64,000 bases of DNA from Bosea vaviloviae (GCF_001741865.1 NZ_CP017147.1:4207001-4271000), one strand, 5' to 3'. Positions 18,553 through 29,017 are shown, counted from the stretch's first letter. Made by a program: numbers and translations. Notes: generated by a model from the letters alone, not told the origin.

Positions 18553-19233
18553 CTATTCCTGCTCTTGGGCTTCGCGCTCTTCCTTGGGGATCTCGGGGCC
18601 GACATTGCGGTCGAGATAGGCGCTGACTTGCTCCATCAGCTGGTCGACACGGCCGTCGAAAAAGTGGTTGGCGCCCTCGACCACCGCATGTTCGATCAGG
18701 ATGCCCTTCTGGGTCTTCACCTTCTCGATCACCGCCATGACCTCCTTGACCGGCGCGACGCGGTCTTCCGAGCCATGCACGAACAGGCCGGAGGAGGGGC
18801 AGGGCGCCAGGAAGGAGAAGTCATAGCGGTTGGCCATCGCCGCGATCGACATGAAGCCTTCGATCTCCGGGCGGCGCATCAGGAGTTGCATTCCGATCCA
18901 GGCACCGAAGGAGACGCCGGTGATCCAGCAGCTCTTGGCCTCGGGATTCAGCGCCTGCATCCAGTCGAGCGCGGCGGCGGCATCAGACAATTCGCCTGCG
19001 CCATGGTCGAAATGGCCCTGGCTGCGGCCGACGCCGCGGAAATTGAAGCGCAGCGCCGAGAAGCCCCGGTTCACGAAAGTGTAAAACAGGTTGTAGACGA
19101 TCTGGTTGTTCATCGTCCCGCCGAACTGCGGGTGCGGATGCAGGATGATCGCGAGCGGCGCGCCGCGCTTCTTGGCGGGCTGGTAACGGCCCTCGATCCG
19201 GCCGGCCGGTCCGTTGAAAATCACCTCTGGCAT
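18553..19233 (-). CDS. Alpha/beta hydrolase of the YfbR/DUF-type 'PGAP1-like' short-chain group
   Basis: A 226-residue single-domain alpha/beta hydrolase. It shows the nucleophile elbow GVSFG near residue 105, the oxyanion HPHPQFGG strand-loop near 30, the acid-bearing strand VHGSEDRVAP and the catalytic His in GANHFF. The HPHP...GG and NFRGVGRSQG pattern is typical of a conserved bacterial dienelactone-hydrolase-like family of unknown substrate. The start at 19233 (MPEVIFNGPAG) has GGCGAGA upstream. It is divergent from the suf operon, with the shared region carrying the iron box. Confidence 0.82.
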   Translation of the reverse strand: MPEVIFNGPAGRIEGRYQPAKKRGAPLAIILHPHPQFGGTMNNQIVYNLFYTFVNRGFSALRFNFRGVGRSQGHFDHGAGELSDAAAALDWMQALNPEAKSCWITGVSFGAWIGMQLLMRRPEIEGFMSIAAMANRYDFSFLAPCPSSGLFVHGSEDRVAPVKEVMAVIEKVKTQKGILIEHAVVEGANHFFDGRVDQLMEQVSAYLDRNVGPEIPKEEREAQEQE

Positions 19234-19316
19234 TGTCGTCTCGCCTTTTGTTGGGCCAAGGCCGCGCGCGCCGGGCAAAACAGCGCGCAAATGCCGCCGA
19301 AAATGCCCGATCGCCC

Positions 19317-19346
19317 TTGACGACCCCGCCGCTCGCGCCCTACATC
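19317..19346 (+). promoter_or_regulatory. Predicted sigma-70 promoter of the suf operon
   Basis: A -35-like TTGACG (19317-19322) and a -10-like TACATC (19341-19346) are separated by 18 bases. They lie directly upstream of the iron-box palindrome and about 190 bases before the first cysteine desulfurase start. This is motif reading only. Confidence 0.5.
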
Positions 19347-19352
19347 AAGCGC

Positions 19353-19367
19353 TTAGAATAGTTCTAA
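19353..19367 (+). promoter_or_regulatory. Predicted Irr box (iron control element)
   Basis: The perfect 6-3-6 inverted repeat TTAGAA-TAG-TTCTAA matches the ICE motif bound by the haem-responsive regulator Irr in Hyphomicrobiales (consensus TTTAGAA-N3-TTCTAAA). It lies just after the predicted -10 box, roughly over the transcription start, which suits repression. suf operons are known Irr or RirA/IscR targets in this group. No iscR or rirA gene is seen next to this operon. Confidence 0.75.
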
Positions 19368-19533
19368 CAGCCGTGAACAATACGGGAACCGACGGGTAGC
19401 GCATCATTTCGGCGCAGCCGTCGTCCCAGCCACGGCCGGTTCGGACGGGCGGCTATAGCACGGCGCATGGGTGCAGTTTCAAGCATTTCGTGCCGACCGT
19501 CTTCCGCGAGGCAGGATCGGAGCCAGTGAGATC

Positions 19534-20739
19534 GTGACAGGAGCGACCCGCGCCTATCTCGACCACAATGCGACCACGCCGGTGCGGCCGGACGTGGCGC
19601 AGGCGATGGCGTGCGCGCTGATGCTGCCCGGAAACCCGTCATCGGTCCATCATGAGGGCAGGGCGGCCCGCGCCGCGCTTGAGCAGGCGCGGGCGCAGGT
19701 CGCCGCGCTCGTCGGGGCGAAGGCCGCCAATGTCGTCTTCACCAGCGGCGGCACCGAGGCCAATGCGACCGTGCTCTCGCCTGGGTTGATGGATTGCAGC
19801 GGCGGGCGCGACTGCGTCAGGACGCCGGCTTCGCTGCTGCTCCATGGCGCGACCGAGCATGCCTGCATTCGCGACGGGCATCGCTTCCCGACCAGCGCGG
19901 CCGAGGCGATCCCTGTCGATGCGGACGGGCTGGTCGACAAGGACTGGCTCGCGGGGCGGCTGGAGCGGCTTGCCGCGGAGCAGCCGGGCGCGCGAGCGCT
20001 GGTCTCGCTGCACCTCGCCAATAATGAGACCGGCGTGCTTCAACCGATTGCCGGGATTGCTGCCATCGCCAAGCATTTCGGGGCGCTGATGCATTGCGAC
20101 GCGGTCCAGGCCGCCGGTAAGATCGCCATCGATATCAATATGTTAGGCGTCGATGTTCTGACGCTGTCCGCCCATAAGCTCGCCGGACCGAAGGGTATTG
20201 GCGCGATCGTCTTCCGCACCGGGGCGCTGGAGCTTGCCGACAAGCCGATACGCGGTGGCGGGCAGGAGCGCGGCTGGCGCGCCGGCACCGAAAATGTCGC
20301 CGGCATTGTCGGCTTCGGGGCGGCAGCAGAGATCGCAGCCAGGGCCATCGAGACGGAGGCCGATCGGCTTTCTACCTTGCGCGACAGGCTGGAGGCCCGG
20401 CTGTTGGCTCTCGCGCCCGATACTGTGATTTTCGGCCGCTCTGCGCCGCGCCTGCCCAACACCAGCGCCTTCGCCACGCCCGGAATCCGGGCGGAGACGG
20501 CGCTGATCATGCTCGACTTGAACGGCGTCGCGCTGTCTTCCGGCTCGGCCTGCTCCTCGGGCAAGGTCAAGCGCTCGCATGTGCTGGACGCCATGGGCGT
20601 CGACCCTGCCATGAGCGCAGGGGCCTTGCGGGCGAGCCTCGGATGGACCACCTGCGAGGCACAGATCGATCAGTTTTTGGCGGCCTATGCGAAAGCACTG
20701 GTCGCGACCAAGGGCCGGGAGGTTCAGGCGGCGGCCTGA
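19534..20739 (+). CDS. Class I cysteine desulfurase (NifS/IscS type), first gene of the suf operon
   Basis: A PLP enzyme that takes sulfur from cysteine and hands it on as persulfide for Fe-S clusters. Motifs are YLDHNATTP near the N-terminus, the PLP lysine in LSAHKLAGPKG (about 213) and the catalytic Cys in SSGSACSSGK (about 340), on the longer mobile loop of class I enzymes. The GTG at 19534 (giving MTGATRAYLDHNATTP) fits the family N-terminus; a longer frame from GTG 19471 is also open. At about 401 residues it is the usual length. With sufS downstream, this operon encodes two cysteine desulfurases of different classes. Confidence 0.92.
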   Translation: MTGATRAYLDHNATTPVRPDVAQAMACALMLPGNPSSVHHEGRAARAALEQARAQVAALVGAKAANVVFTSGGTEANATVLSPGLMDCSGGRDCVRTPASLLLHGATEHACIRDGHRFPTSAAEAIPVDADGLVDKDWLAGRLERLAAEQPGARALVSLHLANNETGVLQPIAGIAAIAKHFGALMHCDAVQAAGKIAIDINMLGVDVLTLSAHKLAGPKGIGAIVFRTGALELADKPIRGGGQERGWRAGTENVAGIVGFGAAAEIAARAIETEADRLSTLRDRLEARLLALAPDTVIFGRSAPRLPNTSAFATPGIRAETALIMLDLNGVALSSGSACSSGKVKRSHVLDAMGVDPAMSAGALRASLGWTTCEAQIDQFLAAYAKALVATKGREVQAAA

Positions 20740-20796
20740 ATGTCCCGATGGATGACCAAACCGGCGGGCCTTGAACCCGCGACTGGAGAGTAGGCA

Positions 20797-22269
<1,473 letters not shown>

Positions 22270-22270
22270 G

Positions 22271-22352
22271 CGAATGGCGAGTGGCGAATAGGTTTCGCTT
22301 TCGCCGCCGCCGATCGCCGCTTTTCCATTCGCTACTCGTCATTCGCCATTCG
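22271..22352. repeat. Hexamer-rich inverted repeat between sufB and sufC
   Basis: The left arm CGAATGGCGAGTGGCGAATA (22271-22290) is matched by a complementary right arm made of the same GAATGGCGA-type words read in reverse (about 22326-22352, CATTCGCTACTCG...ATTCGCCATTCG). The two could fold into a long imperfect hairpin in the mRNA. It fills the only sizeable gap inside the sufBCD genes. Confidence 0.7.
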
Positions 22353-22370
22353 CATATTCGGAACGAAACA

Positions 22371-23123
22371 ATGCTCGAAATTCGCAATCTCGTCGTCAAG
22401 ATCGCTGACGAAGACAAGCAGATCATCAATGGCCTCAACCTGACCGTCAATGACGGTGAGGCCGCCGCGATCATGGGGCCCAACGGCTCCGGCAAGTCGA
22501 CGCTCTCCTATGTCATCGCCGGCAAGGAGGACTATGAGGTTCTCGACGGCGAGATCCTGCTGAACGGCGAGAACGTACTGGAGATGGAGGCCGATGCGCG
22601 CGCCGCCGCCGGCATCTTCCTCGCCTTCCAGTACCCGCTGGAGATCCCCGGCGTCGCCACCATGACCTTCCTGAAGGCTGCGATGAATGCGCAGCGCAAG
22701 GCGCGCGGCGAGGCCGAATTGCTGACGCCCGACTTCATCAAGCGCGTCAACAGCGCAGCCGATGCGCTCAGCATCGACAAGGCCATGCTGCGCCGGCCGC
22801 TCAATGTCGGTTTCTCCGGCGGCGAGAAGAAGCGCATGGAAATCCTGCAGATGGCGCTGCTCTCGCCCTCGATGTGCATCCTCGACGAGACCGATTCCGG
22901 CCTCGACATCGACGCGCTGCGCATCGTCGCCGAGGGCGTCAACGCGCTCCGCGACAAGAGCCGCGGCTTCCTCGTCATCACCCATTATCAGCGCCTGCTC
23001 GAGCATATCGTGCCCGACACGGTGCATGTCATGTCGAAGGGCCGCATCGTGAAGAGCGGCGGCAAGGAACTGGCGTTGGAGCTCGAGAAGAGCGGCTATG
23101 CGGCCTATGCGGAGGCGGCGTGA
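22371..23123 (+). CDS. sufC: Fe-S cluster assembly ATPase SufC
   Basis: A 250-residue ABC-type ATPase that drives SufB-SufD rearrangement during cluster assembly; it is soluble, with no transporter. Walker A is GPNGSGKST (36-44), the ABC signature is [11 protein letters not shown], Walker B is [12 protein letters not shown], and the H-loop is in ITHYQR, all standard for SufC. The start is the ATG at 22371, since upstream in-frame codons fall in the hexamer repeat. The stop overlaps the sufD start by one base. Confidence 0.97.
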   Translation: MLEIRNLVVKIADEDKQIINGLNLTVNDGEAAAIMGPNGSGKSTLSYVIAGKEDYEVLDGEILLNGENVLEMEADARAAAGIFLAFQYPLEIPGVATMTFLKAAMNAQRKARGEAELLTPDFIKRVNSAADALSIDKAMLRRPLNVGFSGGEKKRMEILQMALLSPSMCILDETDSGLDIDALRIVAEGVNALRDKSRGFLVITHYQRLLEHIVPDTVHVMSKGRIVKSGGKELALELEKSGYAAYAEAA

Positions 23124-24472
23124 TGGCCATCGTCACCCCGCTGAAGACGGCGGCCGAGCAGGCCCTGTCGCAGCAATTCGCCAATGTGAAGGCTGAATTG
23201 CCCGGCACGCTGCCGGTGCGCAAGCTGCGCGAGGATGCCTTCGCCGGCTTCGAGGCCAAGGGCCTGCCGCATCGCCGGCTCGAATCCTGGCGCTATACCG
23301 ATCTGCGCGGCCTGCTGCGCGAGGCAAAGCCGCTGGCGACCGCCGCCAGTGTCACGCCGGCGGTCACCGCCCGGCTCGCGGCGCTGCCATTCGACGGCGT
23401 CCGGCTCGTGGTGGTCGATGGCGCCTTCGCGCCCGAACTCTCGACGCTTGAAGGCCTGCCCGAAGGCGTGAGCGTTCAGCCGCTGACCGAGGCGCTGGTC
23501 TCGGCCCGCGAGGATCTGGCCCGCATCCTGTCGGGGCCGAGCATCGCCGATAGCGATACCGGCCTGATGCTCAATACCGCGCTGATGCGCGACGGCGTCT
23601 TCGTCGAGATCACCGAAGGCACGGCGCTTGCCGCGCCGATCGCGATCGTCTCGCTGGCTTCGGGCGAGGAGGAGACCGCGATCTTCCATCGCTCGGTCGT
23701 GCTCGCGGCCAAGGGTGTCAAGGCGACGATCGTCGAGGTCAGCGAAAGCACTGGGCCCAAGGCGTCCCAGATCAACGGCGCGATCGTTTTCGAGACCGGC
23801 GACGAAAGCGATGTGCAGCATCTGCGCCTCGTCACGCGCCAGGTTCCGGAGACCGTGCAGGTGCAGAGCCTGCTTGCGACAGTCGGCGCTCACGCCAAGT
23901 TCGAGAGCTTTGCGCTGGTCTGCAAGGCGGCCACGCTGCGCCAGCAATATTTCGTGAAATATGCCGGCGAGCATAGCGAGATCGGCCTGCGAGGCGTCAA
24001 TCTGCTTGGCGGAGCCGAGCATTCCGACGTCACTTTGGTGATGGACCATGCAGTGCCTCACGGCGTCAGCCGCGAGCTGTTCAAGAACATCATCGGCGGC
24101 GAGGCCACCGGCGTTTTCCAGGGCAAGGTCATCGTGCGCCCCCATGCCCAGAAGACCGATGGCGGCATGAAGAGCAACACGCTGCTGCTGAACGACGGCG
24201 CCTCGATGTTCAACAAGCCGGAGCTCGAAATCTTCGCCGACGACGTGGTCTGCGGCCATGGCGCGACGGTCGCGCAGATGGATGGCGAGCAGCTCTTCTA
24301 CCTGATGGCGCGCGGCCTGCCGCGGCCGCAGGCCGAGGCGCTGGTGCTGCAGGCCTTCGCCGGCGAGGCGGTCGAGTTCGTGGTCGATGAGGATTTGCGC
24401 GCCTTCGTCATGGCCGAGATCCAAGCCTGGCTTTCCCTGCGTGAAGCCTCCTCGGTGGTGAGCACGGTCTGA
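23123..24472 (+). CDS. sufD: Fe-S cluster assembly protein SufD
   Basis: A 449-residue partner of SufB in the SufBC2D scaffold. It has the usual N-terminal RRLESWRYTDLR motif and a beta-helix core. The conserved HSDVTLVMDHAVPHG and HGATVAQMDGEQLFYLMARG segments near the C-terminus include the histidine thought to help bind the nascent cluster. Translation is coupled at both ends: TGATG with sufC and again TGATG with the tautomerase gene. Confidence 0.96.
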   Translation: MAIVTPLKTAAEQALSQQFANVKAELPGTLPVRKLREDAFAGFEAKGLPHRRLESWRYTDLRGLLREAKPLATAASVTPAVTARLAALPFDGVRLVVVDGAFAPELSTLEGLPEGVSVQPLTEALVSAREDLARILSGPSIADSDTGLMLNTALMRDGVFVEITEGTALAAPIAIVSLASGEEETAIFHRSVVLAAKGVKATIVEVSESTGPKASQINGAIVFETGDESDVQHLRLVTRQVPETVQVQSLLATVGAHAKFESFALVCKAATLRQQYFVKYAGEHSEIGLRGVNLLGGAEHSDVTLVMDHAVPHGVSRELFKNIIGGEATGVFQGKVIVRPHAQKTDGGMKSNTLLLNDGASMFNKPELEIFADDVVCGHGATVAQMDGEQLFYLMARGLPRPQAEALVLQAFAGEAVEFVVDEDLRAFVMAEIQAWLSLREASSVVSTV

Positions 24473-24675
24473 TGCCCTACATCAATCTCCAGATCACCAA
24501 GGGCGCGACCCGCGAGCAGAAGGCGGAGATCGTCAAGGAGTTCACCGACACGTTGGTGCGCGTGCTCGGCAAGAATCCGGCGAACACGCATATCGTGATC
24601 CAGGAGATCGAGCGCGAGAACTGGGGCCATGCCGGCGCCCTCGCCGACAAGCCGCGCGAGCCGGGAAAGGCGTGA
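24472..24675 (+). CDS. 4-oxalocrotonate tautomerase-like protein inside the suf operon
   Basis: A 67-residue tautomerase-superfamily protein. The Pro that becomes residue 1 after Met removal, the catalytic base of the family, is present (MPYINLQITKG). The fold motif TREQKAEIVKEFTDTL and the IQEIERENWGHAG end follow the DmpI/4-OT pattern. The ATG overlaps the sufD stop (TGATG) and sufS begins two bases after its own stop, so it is firmly part of the operon. Its substrate and any role in Fe-S assembly are unknown. Confidence 0.88.
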   Translation: MPYINLQITKGATREQKAEIVKEFTDTLVRVLGKNPANTHIVIQEIERENWGHAGALADKPREPGKA

Positions 24676-24676
24676 C

Positions 24677-25915
24677 ATGAACTTGATGGCGAAACCTTAC
24701 GACGTCGAGGCGGTCCGCAAGGATTTCACCATCCTGTCGCGAGAAGTCTACGGCAAGCCATTGGTCTATCTCGATAATGCGGCCTCGGCGCAGAAGCCCG
24801 AGGTCGTGATCGAGGCGATGACGAAGCTGATGCGCGAGGACTACGCCAATGTCCATCGCGGCCTGCACTATCTCGCCAACGCCTCGACCGAAGCCTATGA
24901 GGCGGCCCGCGAGAGCGTCCGGCGCTTCCTCAACGCGGCGCATCAGGAGGAGATCATCTTCACGCGCTCCTCGACGGGCTCGCTGAACACGGTCGCTTCC
25001 TCGCTCGGGCGCTATCTGAAGATCCAGGAGGGTGACGAGATCATCCTCTCGATCCTGGAGCACCACTCCAACATCGTGCCCTGGCACTATTGGCGCGAGC
25101 GGCAAGGCGCCGTGATCAAATGGGCTCCGGTCGACGAGGACGGCAATTTCCTCGTCGAGGAGTTCGAGAAGCTGATCACGCCGCGCACCAAGGTGGTCTC
25201 GCTGACGCATATGTCGAACGCGATCGGCACGATCGTGCCGATCGCGGAGGTCGCGGCGATCTGCCGGGCCTACAAGATCCCGCTGGTCGTCGACGGCAGC
25301 CAGGGCGCAGTGCATCTGCCTGTCGATGTGCAGGCGCTGGGCTGCGATTTCTACTGCTTCACCGGCCACAAGACCTATGGGCCGACGGGCTCCGGCGTGC
25401 TCTGGGGCAAGCGTGAATGGCTGGAAAAGCTGCCGCCCTATGAAGGCGGTGGCGAGATGATCGTCACCGTCAGCGAGGACGCGATCACCTATAACGATCC
25501 GCCGCATCGCTTCGAATCCGGCACGCCGGCGATCATCGAGGCGGTCGGGCTGGGCGCGGCGCTCGACTACATGATGGCGCTCGGCCGCGAGAACATCGCG
25601 GCGCATGAGGCGAGCCTCACCGACTACGCCATGAAGCGACTCGGCGAGATGAACTCGATCCGCATCTTCGGCAAGGCCCGGCAGAAGGGCGCGATCGTCG
25701 CCTTCGAGATGAAGGGTGCCCATGCCCATGACGTCGCGACCGTGATCGACCGGGCCGGTGTCGCGGTTCGGGCCGGCACCCATTGCGCCATGCCGCTTCT
25801 AGCCCGATATGGAGTGACATCGACCTGCCGCGCTTCATTCGGGCTCTACAACACGCTCGAGGAAGTCGATAAACTGGTCGAAGCCCTGCGGAAGGCCGAA
25901 ACGCTGTTTGCGTGA
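24677..25915 (+). CDS. sufS: Cysteine desulfurase SufS (class II)
   Basis: A 412-residue PLP enzyme that mobilises sulfur from cysteine for SufBCD. It has the PLP lysine in FTGHKTYGPTG (about 232) and the catalytic Cys in RAGTHCAMPLL (about 370), on the short loop that marks class II enzymes. The start at 24677 (MNLMAKPYDVEAVRKDF) fits the family. No sufE or sufU sulfur acceptor gene is seen in the window, although SufS normally needs one. Confidence 0.96.
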   Translation: MNLMAKPYDVEAVRKDFTILSREVYGKPLVYLDNAASAQKPEVVIEAMTKLMREDYANVHRGLHYLANASTEAYEAARESVRRFLNAAHQEEIIFTRSSTGSLNTVASSLGRYLKIQEGDEIILSILEHHSNIVPWHYWRERQGAVIKWAPVDEDGNFLVEEFEKLITPRTKVVSLTHMSNAIGTIVPIAEVAAICRAYKIPLVVDGSQGAVHLPVDVQALGCDFYCFTGHKTYGPTGSGVLWGKREWLEKLPPYEGGGEMIVTVSEDAITYNDPPHRFESGTPAIIEAVGLGAALDYMMALGRENIAAHEASLTDYAMKRLGEMNSIRIFGKARQKGAIVAFEMKGAHAHDVATVIDRAGVAVRAGTHCAMPLLARYGVTSTCRASFGLYNTLEEVDKLVEALRKAETLFA

Positions 25916-25942
25916 CGCCGCTCGCCTGAACTGGAATTAGCG

Positions 25943-26323
25943 ATGACCGATACCGCCGAGGAACTGAAGCCGAATGCGCCGACCATGGGCGCGAGTTCCG
26001 GCCTGCCGCCCGAGGAGATCGATCGGCTCACCGACGACATCGTCGCCGCGCTGAAGACGGTCTACGATCCCGAAATCCCGTCCGACATCTACGAGCTCGG
26101 CCTGATCTACCGCGTCGATATCGCCGATGATCGCCAGGTCGCGATCGACATGACGCTGACCGCGCCGGGCTGCCCTGTCGCCGGCGAGATGCCGGGCTGG
26201 GTCGAGAACGCCGTCAGCACCGTGCCGGGCGTCTCGGGCGTGACCGTCAACATGACCTTCGATCCGCCCTGGGACCAGTCGCGCATGTCCGACGAAGCGA
26301 GAGTCGCGCTCGATATGTGGTGA
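25943..26323 (+). CDS. sufT: SUF system Fe-S assembly protein SufT (DUF59/MIP18)
   Basis: A 126-residue DUF59 protein with the motif DIYELGLIYRVDI. The conserved Cys in TAPGCPVAGEMP is characteristic of SufT and the cytosolic Fe-S factor CIA2. It is thought to help mature Fe-S proteins under high demand. It closes the suf block, 27 bases after sufS. The first ~25 residues are low complexity. Confidence 0.93.
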   Translation: MTDTAEELKPNAPTMGASSGLPPEEIDRLTDDIVAALKTVYDPEIPSDIYELGLIYRVDIADDRQVAIDMTLTAPGCPVAGEMPGWVENAVSTVPGVSGVTVNMTFDPPWDQSRMSDEARVALDMW

Positions 26324-26348
26324 GCGCGGGTTTCGAGGACCGCTCGGC

Positions 26349-27236
26349 ATGCGCTTCGATGAAGAGCAGTTGGCGGTCGTTAGACGGGCCTATGCGCGGC
26401 AGATTCTGGCCCGTACCGGCATCGCCGGCAATCACAGCCTGGAAGACGCTTTCGCCACGACTCCGCGCGAGCGTTTTGTCGGAGAGCCGCCGTGGCAGCT
26501 TTCGCAAGGCCGCAGACGTTATGATGCCCTCGCTTCCGATGACCCCGCTGTTCTCTATCAGGATGTGCTGATCGCCCTCGTGCCGGAGCGTGGCGTCAAC
26601 AATGGCAGCCCCTCGCTGCACGCGCTCTGGCTGAATGCGCTCAACCCGCGCGAGGGCGAGCGCGTCGTCCATATCGGGGCAGGAACCGGCTACTACAGCG
26701 CAATTCTGGCTCGGCTTGTCGGTCCCCGCGGCCATGTCGTTGCCGTCGAGTTCGACCCCGCGCTTGCCGAGCGGGCTGCAGAGAACCTGGCTGATATGAA
26801 GCACGTCACCGTCGTTCAAGGCGACGGGGCTGAATGGCCGCGCGAGCCCGCCGATTGCGTCTATGTCAATTTCGCCGTCGTGCGGCCGGCCGAGGCTTGG
26901 CTCGACCAGCTCGTGCAGGGCGGCCGGCTGATCTTTCCGCTCGGCTTGCCCGCTGGCTGGGGCGGAAAGCGCAATCGACGTGCATTGCAGGGGGCAAGCT
27001 TCCTGGTCGAACGCCGTGCGGGCAGGTTCACCGCATCCTGGCTGGGCGAGCCCTCCTTCGTGAGCGCCGAAGGGTTGCTAGCGGGTTCGGAAGGGGAGCG
27101 AGCGGCATTGGCAGCGGCATTCGAGCGCGATGGTGCTACATCGGTGCGCAGCCTATGCCGAGGCGAAGAGACGCCTATCGAACGCTGTTGGCTGCGCGGC
27201 GAGGGCTGGTGTCTGAGCTATGACGAGGCTGGCTAG
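26349..27236 (+). CDS. Protein-L-isoaspartate O-methyltransferase-like protein
   Basis: A 295-residue SAM-dependent methyltransferase with the PCMT motif I as VVHIGAGTGYYSAIL. An N-terminal helical region (ARTGIAGNHSLEDAFATTPRE) resembles the PCMT lead-in. It is longer than the ~210-residue repair enzyme, with a C-terminal extension, so it may be a PCMT-fold enzyme with a different substrate. It starts 25 bases after sufT and may be read through from suf. It has no Fe-S ligand pattern. Confidence 0.75.
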   Translation: MRFDEEQLAVVRRAYARQILARTGIAGNHSLEDAFATTPRERFVGEPPWQLSQGRRRYDALASDDPAVLYQDVLIALVPERGVNNGSPSLHALWLNALNPREGERVVHIGAGTGYYSAILARLVGPRGHVVAVEFDPALAERAAENLADMKHVTVVQGDGAEWPREPADCVYVNFAVVRPAEAWLDQLVQGGRLIFPLGLPAGWGGKRNRRALQGASFLVERRAGRFTASWLGEPSFVSAEGLLAGSEGERAALAAAFERDGATSVRSLCRGEETPIERCWLRGEGWCLSYDEAG

Positions 27237-27280
27237 ATAGGGTGCTGGACGCTCTCCCGCTGCGCACGCATGATGAGGTC

Positions 27281-27622
27281 ATGCGTATGACGAAGTGGGA
27301 TTACGTCGCTTTTCCGATCCTGGCGGCGCTGCTGCTCGGTGTGACCTATGGTGCCTTGCGGCTTGTCGGTTTCTTTGGACTTGGCGTTCTGGGCCTGGTC
27401 ATCGGCTTCATCGCGGTGCGGATGGAGCTGGAGCGCGACGGCGCCGGCAGCAGCGATCCCACGACGCTTGCCGAGCAGTTCAAGGCGCGTCAGCACATGT
27501 CCCGCGCGGAGCGTGCCGGCTTGCAGGCGGAGCAAAGCTTCCGGTTGAAGCCGCTTTTCGTGGCGCAGATCGTCGCGACCGGTTTCATCATTCTCGGTTT
27601 TGGGCTGCATTTCCTGCTCTGA
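27281..27622 (+). CDS. Small three-helix membrane protein, paralogue of the 675-1115 gene
   Basis: A protein of about 113 residues, function unknown. Two hydrophobic segments (about 5-45) end in GFIAVRMELERDG. A charged segment (QFKARQHMSRAERAG) and a third helix (LFVAQIVATGFIILGFGLHFLL, quoted in part) follow. The same order and motifs occur in the protein at 675-1115. The start is set at ATG 27281 behind GATGAGG; a GTG at 27242 would add 13 residues. Confidence 0.65.
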   Translation: MRMTKWDYVAFPILAALLLGVTYGALRLVGFFGLGVLGLVIGFIAVRMELERDGAGSSDPTTLAEQFKARQHMSRAERAGLQAEQSFRLKPLFVAQIVATGFIILGFGLHFLL

Positions 27623-27712
27623 TCGATCGCATTCGCTTTGTTCATTTCTGCGAGCCGCGAAACGATGGCATCTGAAGCCGGGGCGTGATCCTGCCCCCCG
27701 CCGGAGCCAGCC

Positions 27713-28600
27713 ATGCGCAAATACGTCTATGAGACCGTCGACGTCTTTACGGAGACCCGTTTCGGGGGGAACCAGCTCGCCGTCTTCACCGATGCGCGCG
27801 GTCTCTCGGACACCGAGATGCAGTCGCTTGCGGCGGAGATGAACTATAGCGAGACGACCTTCGTCCTGCCGCCGAGCGATGCCGCCAACGACGCCCGCGT
27901 GCGCATCTTCACGCGCAAGCATGAGATGCCGTTCGCCGGCCATCCCAATGTCGGCACCGCCTTCGTCCTGGCCCGTCATGGGCGGGATCGCGACGGTGTG
28001 CTGCGCTTCGAGGAGCTGGCCGGACTGGTCGAGGTCAGGATCGCCAGCAATGCGCAAGGTGAGGTTCAGGGCGCCACCATCGCCGCGCCTCAGGCTCTCT
28101 CCACGGGGATCGAGCTGCCGGTCGCGGGCATCGCGGCTTGTGCCGGTCTCCAGCCGGCCGATATCGTGGTCGCCAACCATCGCCCTGTCCACGCTTCGGT
28201 CGGCGTGTACTTCGTCCTTGCCGAGGTCGTAGCGGAGGCATTGTCGAAGGCGCAGCCCGACATTGCGGCCTTCCGCGCCTTGCGGGAAGCCACGCCCGCG
28301 CTCGAGGGCCGGCTCTCGCTGTTCATCTATGCCCGCGACGGTGCCGCGATCCGGGCGCGGATGTTTGCGCCGCTCAGCGATACCTGGGAAGATCCCGCAA
28401 CCGGCAGCGCCAGCGCCACCACGGCCGCGCTCCTGCTATCCCTTCAGGGCGGCGAGATGGCGGAGTTCACGCTGACGCAGGGCGTCGAGATGGGGCGGCC
28501 GAGCCTGCTCAAGCTCAAGGCCTGGCGTGCGCCCGACGGTATCCGCGCCACAGTCGGCGGTTCCTGCGTGCCGGTACTGCGCGGCGAGGCGCTGCTTTAG
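27713..28600 (+). CDS. PhzF-family isomerase/epimerase-like protein
   Basis: A 295-residue protein of the PhzF superfamily, which has the diaminopimelate epimerase fold. The catalytic Glu is present in [11 protein letters not shown] (E47). The second family motif [13 protein letters not shown] and the C-terminal [12 protein letters not shown] and GVEMGRPS motifs are clear. PhzF itself isomerises a phenazine precursor, but chromosomal homologues like this one mostly have unknown substrates and no phenazine genes are nearby. Confidence 0.88.
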   Translation: MRKYVYETVDVFTETRFGGNQLAVFTDARGLSDTEMQSLAAEMNYSETTFVLPPSDAANDARVRIFTRKHEMPFAGHPNVGTAFVLARHGRDRDGVLRFEELAGLVEVRIASNAQGEVQGATIAAPQALSTGIELPVAGIAACAGLQPADIVVANHRPVHASVGVYFVLAEVVAEALSKAQPDIAAFRALREATPALEGRLSLFIYARDGAAIRARMFAPLSDTWEDPATGSASATTAALLLSLQGGEMAEFTLTQGVEMGRPSLLKLKAWRAPDGIRATVGGSCVPVLRGEALL

Positions 28601-28641
28601 GGGGGCGCCTGGTCCGGAATGGCGGCGGGATACCGTGCGCT

Positions 28642-29004
28642 TCAAGCTTCGAAGCCCAGCTCCGCACGGACGCGTTTGCTCAGCTTGTTGGCGATCAATC
28701 GATGGCTCTCGCGCAGATAGTCCAGCAAGGCTTCGTCCGGCATCCCCTCATCGGTTCGACGCTGGATCCAGCTCATGCCGCGTGAGGCGAGATAGGGGGC
28801 AGGGCGCAGGCCCGGCTGTTCTTTCAGGATGTCGTAGCTCGCCCAGGAGCATTTGAAGGTCACGGCGAAGGGCTCGTCCGCGCTTTCCCTGGCGATCGCG
28901 AAGACCTTGCCGCCGACCTTCCAGACATGGGCGTCGCCCCACTGCACGACATGGCTCGTGGCGGGAAGGGCGGCGCAGAAGGCGTCGTATTCGGCGAGGG
29001 TCAT
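28642..29004 (-). CDS. MmcQ/YjbR-family DNA-binding-like protein
   Basis: A 120-residue protein of the MmcQ/YjbR family: CyaY-like alpha/beta fold with the motifs WGDAHVWKVGGKVFAIA, KCSWASYDIL and GMSWIQRR. The function is poorly known; homologues are annotated as DNA-binding by structure. The start at 29004 (MTLAEYDAFC) is 13 bases downstream of the Ldh2-type gene, so the two are probably cotranscribed. Confidence 0.85.
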   Translation of the reverse strand: MTLAEYDAFCAALPATSHVVQWGDAHVWKVGGKVFAIARESADEPFAVTFKCSWASYDILKEQPGLRPAPYLASRGMSWIQRRTDEGMPDEALLDYLRESHRLIANKLSKRVRAELGFEA

Positions 29005-29017
29005 CGTCGCGCCCTGC

